The notes beneath the pieces are model-generated. The model had not been told where the DNA came from. It was given only the letters and a program-made list of their open reading frames with translations, and did no database searches. A program made the translations under genes and the position numbers. A stretch of 64,000 nt of DNA from Cognaticolwellia beringensis (GTDB lineage Bacteria > Pseudomonadota > Gammaproteobacteria > Enterobacterales > Alteromonadaceae). Each line of letters starts with the position of its first letter. Positions within the stretch are counted from its first letter, which is position 1. The DNA is taken from NCBI RefSeq assembly GCF_002076895.1, contig NZ_CP020465.1, forward strand, positions 2,294,001-2,358,000, read 5' to 3'. Shown here one piece after another: positions 59,044-64,000 of this stretch.

Positions 59044-59095
59044 TATTCTTAATAGATAAAATAAATTTATATAAAAATAAGCCAGGAAGGTTACT

Positions 59096-59362
59096 ATGCA
59101 ATCAAGCTCAACAACTTGTTCAAACGCAATGATTATTGCCGTTGCCAATTCAAATGATTACTTCGTCGGTGTCGTTGATTCAAATAATAACTTTTGTGGC
59201 TTAAATCTCGGCTCGGCTGAAGTTGTTGGTTCGATAGTTGAAGCAAAAGCCTATTTGCGTGGTAACAATATTTTTTCTGCAATGCTTGACCTAGACAGTG
59301 ATTATGATGAAATGTGTGGCGGATCAAACAGTAGCCGTCACCGTCAAAGGATATTATGCTAA
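59096..59362 (+). CDS. Small hypothetical protein, possibly DUF6482-like
   Basis: An 88-residue protein. Residues 12-55 look like a small beta-rich domain (MIIAVANSNDYFVGVVDSNN...VVGSIVEAKAYLRGNNIFSAML), followed by YDEMCGGSNSSRHRQ. The EAKAYLR...YDEM pattern reminds me of DUF6482 proteins, but this is a weak resemblance. AGGAAGG lies upstream. It overlaps the next gene by seven bases and starts a three-gene operon with the ECF-type promoter at 59016. Confidence 0.6.
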   Translation: MQSSSTTCSNAMIIAVANSNDYFVGVVDSNNNFCGLNLGSAEVVGSIVEAKAYLRGNNIFSAMLDLDSDYDEMCGGSNSSRHRQRILC

Positions 59363-59628
59363 TGATGAAAAATAATAATGTCGCTTTAAGTGATTTATTA
59401 CAGGTGTTTAATTTAGTGACTACCAAAGGCAGTAAAACTGAGGGTAACTATGAATTTCAAGGCATAAAAGCTTGGCACGATTTTGATGGTTATACCTGCT
59501 TTTTAGGCTACAAAGATTTAACCTTAACTTTGTTGTTTCATGGTCGTTATACCTTTGACTTTCAACAACAAGAAACCATGGACTTATTCTTATCTAAGGT
59601 AAATAAACTCTTGGTTGCAGAGCTATGA
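59356..59628 (+). CDS. DUF3081-like small protein
   Basis: A 90-residue protein: LLQVFNLVTTKGSKTEGNYEFQ, then a central block AWHDFDGYTCFLGYKDLTLTLLFHGRYTFDF, then a C-terminal helix. This matches my memory of the DUF3081 family found in marine gammaproteobacteria; function unknown. AAAGG lies five bases before ATG 59356. The stop codon overlaps the next ATG (ATGA). Confidence 0.65.
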   Translation: MLMMKNNNVALSDLLQVFNLVTTKGSKTEGNYEFQGIKAWHDFDGYTCFLGYKDLTLTLLFHGRYTFDFQQQETMDLFLSKVNKLLVAEL

Positions 59629-59840
59629 ACAAAGTAAACCCTAAAGTACTACTACAGAGTAAGTGGACGAAGCTGAGTATTGAAAACCGAGAAAAACACT
59701 TTGTTATTACTCAGGTGGAATTTGATGAACAGAAAAATGTTATAGAATGTTTAATTACCGCGGTGATTAATAATAATGAATATGCGATAAACTGGCGAGA
59801 TTTAAAGGAGCCTAAACTTTGGCGCTTTGGCTGGCAATAA
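59625..59840 (+). CDS. TIGR02450-family small Trp-rich protein
   Basis: A 71-residue protein with the family pattern: NPKVLLQSKWT, ENREKHFVITQVEFDEQ, a central ITAVINNNEYAINWRDLK and the ending WRFGWQ; tryptophans sit at the conserved positions. The family is typically found near photolyase, cryptochrome and RpoE-ChrR-controlled genes, which fits the promoter seen upstream of this operon. The molecular function is unknown. It is coupled to the preceding gene through ATGA. Confidence 0.82.
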   Translation: MNKVNPKVLLQSKWTKLSIENREKHFVITQVEFDEQKNVIECLITAVINNNEYAINWRDLKEPKLWRFGWQ

Positions 59841-60102
59841 ATTTTAGCATACGGCGTATTTGGGGCGAGGGACTTTGCTCGATAGATTTTTGAAATAAAT
59901 AAGCTCTACCTACCAGGCTTATCTTTTTGCAGCTGATAATTTACTACATCTTTATGCTTAAATGCGATAATCCCTTGATTAAGACCTTAAGATAGACAGC
60001 ACATATTTTTTCAATTTATCATTTTTTTGTAATTTCAATTTTTAAGTTACCTATATTTACCGAACAATTTCTGCTTTGAATTTACCTTCCTTGCCAGTAC
60101 AG

Positions 60103-60519
60103 CTAAGTACACCAAACGATAAAAGCAATAATGTGCATTAATACCACAAGTGCTGTGAGATATAGACGCATCTGTAAATAATCCTGTTGTTCAGGTTCAA
60201 CATGATCAAAGTGATACTCACAAAGTAAAATTAAGAGGTAAAATTTAGCCAGTGCTACAAGTGCAATATAGTGTGGTAACAGTAAAGTTAAAAAAGCCAG
60301 TAAACTAAAGGCATTGCTACAAAGCTGCAGTTGAATACTTCGCTTATCATTGTGTTTTCGCCATAGCGTACCTGCAATAAAACTAAGAATGATAGCGCTG
60401 TAAAATATAAATAATTGCACTGCTGAGGTATTAAATAATTCTACACTGAATGCTTCGTAAGCGAATGTCAGTAAGAAGGGCGATAATCCCAGATATCCTA
60501 AATATTGTTTCGTTTGCAT
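60103..60519 (-). CDS. DUF3429 membrane protein
   Basis: A 138-residue protein with about five membrane helices (QTKQYLGYLGLSPFLLTFAY, LFIFYSAIILSFIAGTLW, LCSNAFSLLAFLTLLLPHYIALVALAKFYLLIL and the C-terminal YLTALVVLMHIIAFIVW), and the family's GYLGLSPF and SFIAGTLW. Function unknown. AAGGAT precedes the ATG. It carries the ECF-type promoter at 60550-60577 and is divergent from the DUF2878 operon. Confidence 0.8.
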   Translation of the reverse strand: MQTKQYLGYLGLSPFLLTFAYEAFSVELFNTSAVQLFIFYSAIILSFIAGTLWRKHNDKRSIQLQLCSNAFSLLAFLTLLLPHYIALVALAKFYLLILLCEYHFDHVEPEQQDYLQMRLYLTALVVLMHIIAFIVWCT

Positions 60520-60549
60520 AGTAAATCCTTATCAATGCTGGTTAATTAA

Positions 60550-60577
60550 TATACGCAAATCAAGGGCGTTAAGATCA
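60550..60577 (-). promoter_or_regulatory. ECF-type promoter of the DUF3429 gene
   Basis: On the minus strand: TGATCT (60577-60572), 16-base spacer, CGTATA (60555-60550), 30 bases before the start codon. The six-base elements are identical to those of the sigma gene promoter. Confidence 0.72.
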
Positions 60578-60594
60578 TAAAAAGCTTATTAGAC

Positions 60595-60622
60595 TAATCT
60601 TATTTTCGTTTTATTACGTATC
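60595..60622 (+). promoter_or_regulatory. ECF-type promoter of the DUF2878 operon
   Basis: TAATCT (60595-60600), 16-base spacer, CGTATC (60617-60622), 30 bases before the start codon. It is back to back with the DUF3429 promoter, 17 bases apart. Confidence 0.58.
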
Positions 60623-60652
60623 AATAAATTAAGATGGTAAAAGGGCTTTATT

Positions 60653-61171
60653 ATGAAAGTGAAATATACCTTATGGAATTTGGTCATGTTCAATGTTGCT
60701 TGGTTTGGCCTGGTATTTATTGGCAATTTATTTATTCCCATTGCCGCTATTTTACTCGGTGCCCAGCTTTGGTTCTTTCAAACCACTAAAAACGAAATTA
60801 TCTTAATTTGCTTAGTTGCAACTATAGGTATTTGGTTAGACTTCGCTTTAATTTCTACAGGTGTTTTTATTTTCCCAGACACCGATGGTATTCCTTTTTG
60901 GCTGATAACGCTTTGGATTGTGTTTGCTGGAACCATTCGACATAGTTTAGCGTTCTTGGCAAATTCGAAAATAATGCAATTTTTTATTGGAGCGATATTT
61001 GCCCCATTAAGTTATCTTGCGGGCGCGAAATTATCAGTGCTCTATTTAGTGCCATCTTGGGGTTTGAGTTATCTGTTACTTGCCGGTTTATGGGGGCCAT
61101 TAATGTTAGTTTTTTTTGGCTTAAGTCACTGGTTACAAGTTGAGGATAAATGCCATGTTAGCTCGCTTTAA
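60653..61171 (+). CDS. DUF2878 membrane protein
   Basis: A 172-residue inner-membrane protein with five or six helices; the family pattern is NLVMFNVAWFGLVFIG at the start, then IGIWLDFALISTGVFIFPD, PFWLITLWIVFAGTIRHSLAFL and a C-terminal GLWGPLMLVFF. Function unknown. It is the first gene of a three-gene operon with the chalcone-isomerase-like and DUF3833 genes, a set that recurs with cryptochrome/photolyase genes in marine gammaproteobacteria. Confidence 0.82.
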   Translation: MKVKYTLWNLVMFNVAWFGLVFIGNLFIPIAAILLGAQLWFFQTTKNEIILICLVATIGIWLDFALISTGVFIFPDTDGIPFWLITLWIVFAGTIRHSLAFLANSKIMQFFIGAIFAPLSYLAGAKLSVLYLVPSWGLSYLLLAGLWGPLMLVFFGLSHWLQVEDKCHVSSL

Positions 61172-61802
61172 TGTCATTTATAGACTTGCGATATTACTCT
61201 GCTTATTTTCTGCCAATGCTCAAGGATATGAGGTTGGTGATAGCGCTTTCAAAAGTAATAACTTAAGTGAGCCAAATAACCTCAGGAAAATAGGGCCGTT
61301 AAATTGTCCAGAGACTGAGCTAGATGCTCTTATAGTTAGCGACTTAACAGAAGTAATTACCCAGCAGCACTTTACGCTATTGGGCAAAGCTAAATTATCA
61401 GTGCTGTTTTGGGATATTTATGAAAGTTCATTATTAACCACCGATGGTCAAGTACCTTTTAGTCATGTATGTCAGCATTCATTGTTCGAAATTCAATACT
61501 TACGTGATATCAGTAAGCAAGACTTATTAGATAATACAGCTGCCCAATGGCGACATTTATCGCTAAATGAAAATGAATATTTAACTTTTCTGCCTTTACT
61601 AGAGAAGATTTGGCTAGATATTAACGCTGGCGATCGCTTATCAATGCTAAACCAAAAGGATAAAACTCTATTTTATTTGAATGGTAAAAACATAGGTGAA
61701 ATCCAAAGTTTAACTTTTGCTGAGACATTTCTGGGTATTTGGTTAGATGAAAACACCAGTGAGCCTAAATTACGACTAAAGCTACTAGGAAATAGTATAT
61801 GA
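61155..61802 (+). CDS. Chalcone-isomerase-like exported protein
   Basis: A 215-residue protein with a signal peptide (about 1-24, IYRLAILLCLFSANAQG) and a bacterial chalcone isomerase-like domain: GKAKLSVLFWDIYESSLLT, the LRDISKQDLLDNTAAQW segment, DKTLFYLNGKNIGEI and FAETFLGIWLDE. In bacteria this fold probably binds a fatty acid or other lipid rather than chalcone. I start at ATG 61155, with GAGG nine bases upstream; the frame is open from a TTG at 61140. It overlaps the DUF2878 gene by 17 bases and the DUF3833 gene by four. Confidence 0.8.
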   Translation: MLARFNVIYRLAILLCLFSANAQGYEVGDSAFKSNNLSEPNNLRKIGPLNCPETELDALIVSDLTEVITQQHFTLLGKAKLSVLFWDIYESSLLTTDGQVPFSHVCQHSLFEIQYLRDISKQDLLDNTAAQWRHLSLNENEYLTFLPLLEKIWLDINAGDRLSMLNQKDKTLFYLNGKNIGEIQSLTFAETFLGIWLDENTSEPKLRLKLLGNSI

Positions 61803-62356
61803 AACAAAATCTGAAATTGGCGGTAATTTTTTGCTTAGCCTTTACACTTTCAAGCTGTACAACGCCGTTAGAAGATTATCAAGCGACATCTCCTCAGCTT
61901 GATATTCAACAATACTTCTCAGGGAAATTGATTGCTTGGGGTATGGTACAAGATTACAGCAGTAAAGTTACGCGTCGCTTCTGTGTCGAGCTTGATGGTC
62001 AATGGCAAGACGATGAAGGCTTGTTAAAAGAGGTGTTTTACTTTGATGATGGAGAAGTTACGTATCGAAATTGGCAACTAACCAAACTAAAACAAGGTAA
62101 ATATCTCGGAGGTGCAGAAGATGTTGTTGGCAATGCTAGAGGGCAGCAAAGGGGCTTTGCTTTCCAATGGCAATATGACTTACTTGTACCAATAGATGAC
62201 GATGTAATAAAGCTGTCGCTTGATGACTGGATGTATCAAATAGATGAGTATCGTGTTTTCAATCGAACAAAAATGCAAAAATTTGGTGTCACCGTAGCTG
62301 AGCTAACAATATTTTTTGATAAGCAGTTACCGTTGAGAACTTGTCCGAGAGCATGA
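61799..62356 (+). CDS. DUF3833 lipoprotein
   Basis: A 185-residue lipoprotein: the signal peptide ends in the lipobox LSSC (LAFTLSSCTT), with lipidation expected at Cys 20. The mature domain has LDIQQYFSGKLIAWGMVQDYSSKVTRRF, FYFDDGEVTYRNWQL, AFQWQYDLLVPIDD and DDWMYQIDEYRVFNRTKMQKFGV, typical of DUF3833. Function unknown. It is the last gene of the DUF2878-chalcone isomerase-DUF3833 operon; a terminator follows at 62508. Confidence 0.84.
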   Translation: MKQNLKLAVIFCLAFTLSSCTTPLEDYQATSPQLDIQQYFSGKLIAWGMVQDYSSKVTRRFCVELDGQWQDDEGLLKEVFYFDDGEVTYRNWQLTKLKQGKYLGGAEDVVGNARGQQRGFAFQWQYDLLVPIDDDVIKLSLDDWMYQIDEYRVFNRTKMQKFGVTVAELTIFFDKQLPLRTCPRA

Positions 62357-62507
62357 AAGTTAATGAGGTAATTTATGTTAACGATTAATTTGAGGTTTTT
62401 ATTACTTTTAGTGTGAGTCATTATTTTTTTTGAAGTTTTTTGATCTTTTTTATTTTTATTTCGTATAAAGATTATATACGCAAAATTAATTACTAGCTGT
62501 GTGTTCT

Positions 62508-62534
62508 ATTGCCTCTTTATGAGGCTTTTTTTTT
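62508..62534 (+). terminator. Terminator of the DUF2878-DUF3833 operon
   Basis: GCCTC, TTTAT loop, GAGGC, then nine T. It is 154 bases after the DUF3833 stop codon. Confidence 0.8.
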
Positions 62535-62786
62535 AATATTTTTTAGCTTCGTATCTTAACCATTGTGCATAAAAAGGTGAATACTTTGATTTTTAGGGAC
62601 GTTAAATCGAGGTAGGTGTATTTAGGGATAGTCGTTAATACAAATTTATGTCACGCAGCGTAAGTATGATCAAATTGCGTCCAAAAAATCACTTAGTATT
62701 TTCACATAGCACTTCTTTATGTGAAATGGTGTCGCGACTTATCTAGAGAAGCTAATGACTCGCCGTGTAGTTCTAATGCTTTTATA
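62535..62786. other. Intergenic region before the LON-domain gene
   Basis: About 250 AT-rich bases without a recognisable gene. An inverted repeat, TTTCACATAG...CTTTATGTGAAAT, is at about 62699-62727. The ECF-type promoter follows. Confidence 0.4.
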
Positions 62787-62814
62787 TGATCGTTTTATAA
62801 CTGGGCGACGTATA
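62787..62814 (+). promoter_or_regulatory. ECF-type promoter of the LON-domain gene
   Basis: TGATCG (62787-62792), 16-base spacer, CGTATA (62809-62814). Transcription would start near 62821, only about 14 bases before ATG 62835, which favours the later ATG 62853. Confidence 0.68.
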
Positions 62815-62852
62815 ACTACTATCAATCATTTAACATGAGTTACTTTTTGCTT

Positions 62853-63428
62853 ATGACGACTATTAACCTTCCAATTTTTCCATTACCGATATTCTTATTG
62901 CCGCAAGGAGTAACTCGTCTACGTATTTTCGAAGCGCGTTATTTAAAAATGGTATCGCTAGCAATGAAAAACAAAGGCTTTGTGATCGTTACGCATGACA
63001 ATGATGAAAAGAATAATACCGTGCAAGTGGGCAGTTGGGTAGAAATTATTAATTTTGACCAGGGCGAAGACGGCATATTATTAATTGATGTTCGCTGTAA
63101 GTGCCTAGTTGATATTAAAGCTATTACCCAAGATCAAGATAATTTACATCATGGCGATGTAGCTGTTAAAAATCATTGGCCAGAGATCAGCCTGGATCAA
63201 ACCACCGATAAATTAGCTACGTCGTTATGTAAACTTTTTAGGGAAAATACTGAGTTAAGTGCACTGTATCCAAAACAGCATTTTGAGCAAGCGGATTGGG
63301 TGGTTGCGCGTTGGTTAGAAATAATCCCCGTCGAGCTTGCGGAAAAAAGTTTATTTGTTAATAAAGACTCTTTTAATCAAGCGAAGCAGCTTTTACAGCG
63401 CATTATTTTATCTGAAGATAAAATATAA
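62853..63428 (+). CDS. LON substrate-binding domain protein
   Basis: A protein of about 191 residues made only of the N-terminal substrate-binding domain of Lon, without ATPase or protease parts. It shows INLPIFPLPIFLLPQGVTRLRIFEARYLKMV, VGSWVEIINFDQGEDGILLIDVRCKC and the helical end with DWVVARWLEIIPVELAEK. Such stand-alone proteins are of unknown function and are often found in RpoE-ChrR-type light regulons. An in-frame ATG at 62835 is possible, but its leader would be very short given the promoter at 62787-62814. Confidence 0.8.
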   Translation: MTTINLPIFPLPIFLLPQGVTRLRIFEARYLKMVSLAMKNKGFVIVTHDNDEKNNTVQVGSWVEIINFDQGEDGILLIDVRCKCLVDIKAITQDQDNLHHGDVAVKNHWPEISLDQTTDKLATSLCKLFRENTELSALYPKQHFEQADWVVARWLEIIPVELAEKSLFVNKDSFNQAKQLLQRIILSEDKI

Positions 63429-63437
63429 ACAGTAATG

Positions 63438-63465
63438 TGATCTAATCTTGTATGTGCTCCGTATA
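63438..63465 (+). promoter_or_regulatory. ECF-type promoter of the sigma factor gene (autoregulation)
   Basis: TGATCT (63438-63443), 16-base spacer, CGTATA (63460-63465), 32 bases before the ATG. The same elements precede six other operons in this window, which suggests the sigma factor drives its own gene. Confidence 0.72.
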
Positions 63466-63497
63466 GGCTGCTATAAGTAAAATAAATGGGTTAAATT

Positions 63498-64000
63498 ATG
63501 CAGTCGATACATTTAGAAGTGCATTCAGTGTTGCCAAGTCATAAAACAGATGCTACATGTAGTAGTATGACTAATGCTACCTCTAGTAACATGACTAATA
63601 AAATCGATCATCCCCAACTTTGTCAATGGCTTAAATCAATAGCTGTTGATAGAGACAAACAAGCATTTACTGAAGTGTTTAGTTTTTTCGCACCTAAAAT
63701 AAAACGCATTGCCCAAAGTAAAATAAACAGTGAAGCACTTGCTGCTGAAGTGCTACAAGAGACCATGACTAATGTCTGGCGTAAGGCACATTTATTTGAT
63801 GATAGTAAAGGTGCGGCAACTACTTGGGTATATACCATCATGCGTAACGTTACTTTTGATTTGTTGCGTAAAATGAAAGCTAACAAAGAAGATAATCTCA
63901 GTGATGACATTTGGCCACTGGCTGAATCTGCCAACATTGAAGAAGAAGTGTTTAGCGACCACATTCAAAGTCGTAATTTAAAAGGCATAATTGAAACTCT
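63498..64000 (+). CDS. ECF sigma factor, RpoE/ECF11-like (partial, 3' end outside window)
   Basis: The first 167 codons of an RNA polymerase sigma factor; the frame runs off the right edge. Region 2 is clear: QAFTEVFSFFAPKIKRIAQ, then the region 2.2/2.3 block AAEVLQETMTNVWRKAHLFDDSKGAATTWVYTIMRNVTFDLLRK. The QETM..VWRKA..FD signature is typical of the ECF11 group (RpoE partnered with the zinc anti-sigma ChrR), which responds to singlet oxygen and light. Region 4 is only just reached. The first 35 or so residues are low complexity (SSMTNATSSNMTN) and may be dispensable; later ATGs exist. There is no strong ribosome binding site. ChrR would be expected immediately downstream. Confidence 0.85.
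   Translation, partial: MQSIHLEVHSVLPSHKTDATCSSMTNATSSNMTNKIDHPQLCQWLKSIAVDRDKQAFTEVFSFFAPKIKRIAQSKINSEALAAEVLQETMTNVWRKAHLFDDSKGAATTWVYTIMRNVTFDLLRKMKANKEDNLSDDIWPLAESANIEEEVFSDHIQSRNLKGIIET

Noticed and set aside
59133..59426. 97-codon minus-strand frame across the small-protein operon
   Set aside because: The plus-strand frames are coupled by overlaps, have ribosome binding sites and match known families; the antisense frame does not.
63623..63964. 113-codon frame on the minus strand inside the sigma factor gene
   Set aside because: It lies antisense to a well-supported sigma factor and matches no family.

Overview
The window is a stretch of chromosome from a low-GC marine gammaproteobacterium. 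The unbroken series queG/nnrE-nnrD-tsaE-amiB-mutL-miaA-hfq-hflX-hflK-hflC-yjeT-purA, the orn/rsgA/psd block and the adjacent cpx, metJ/metBL and rpe-trpS loci point to Alteromonadales, most likely Colwelliaceae (Colwellia/Thalassotalea-like). This placement is inferred from gene order and protein resemblance, not from a database search. I saw no rRNA, tRNA, CRISPR array, intact insertion sequence or prophage.

Layout. 1-5.6 kb: envelope stress and signalling, with a cpxR-cpxA-pldB-like operon divergent from a Spy/CpxP-type gene (a CpxR-like box lies between them), then a BlaI-type repressor with an M56 peptidase/TonB-like protein. 5.7-9.3 kb: phospholipid and ribosome housekeeping (ugpQ, psd, rsgA; divergent orn). 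9.6-15.8 kb: a DUF4442 protein and an operon with a giant hybrid-kinase-like protein whose catalytic residues look lost, a DUF1289 protein and a receiver-TPR protein whose phospho-Asp is also missing. 15.9-29 kb: the housekeeping series ending with purA. 29-39.4 kb: malic enzyme, a VOC protein, metJ with divergent metB-metL, a TorF-type porin, rpe and trpS. 39.5-45.2 kb: an FHA membrane protein overlapping a secreted trypsin-like protease, a PAS-GGDEF-EAL protein and a YjbR protein.

45.5-64 kb is the accessory-looking part and holds two systems. First, four genes at 52.4-57.2 kb form an apparently complete glucosylglycerate cycle: glycerate kinase, glucosyl-3-phosphoglycerate synthase, a phosphoglycerate-type phosphatase and a GH13 glucosylglycerate phosphorylase. 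Second, interleaved with these and with a substrate-binding protein/diguanylate cyclase pair and a LysR/VOC pair, are operons that share one promoter architecture, TGATCt-N16-CGTAta. I found it upstream of HAD-CIA30, flavin reductase-DCC-SDR, a three-gene small-protein operon ending in a TIGR02450 Trp-rich protein, DUF3429, DUF2878-chalcone isomerase-DUF3833, a LON-domain protein, and the ECF sigma factor gene that runs off the right edge. The sigma factor resembles the ECF11 (RpoE-ChrR) family that answers singlet oxygen and light. I read this block as its regulon, with the sigma factor controlling itself; ChrR and the photolyase/cryptochrome genes would be expected just beyond base 64000.
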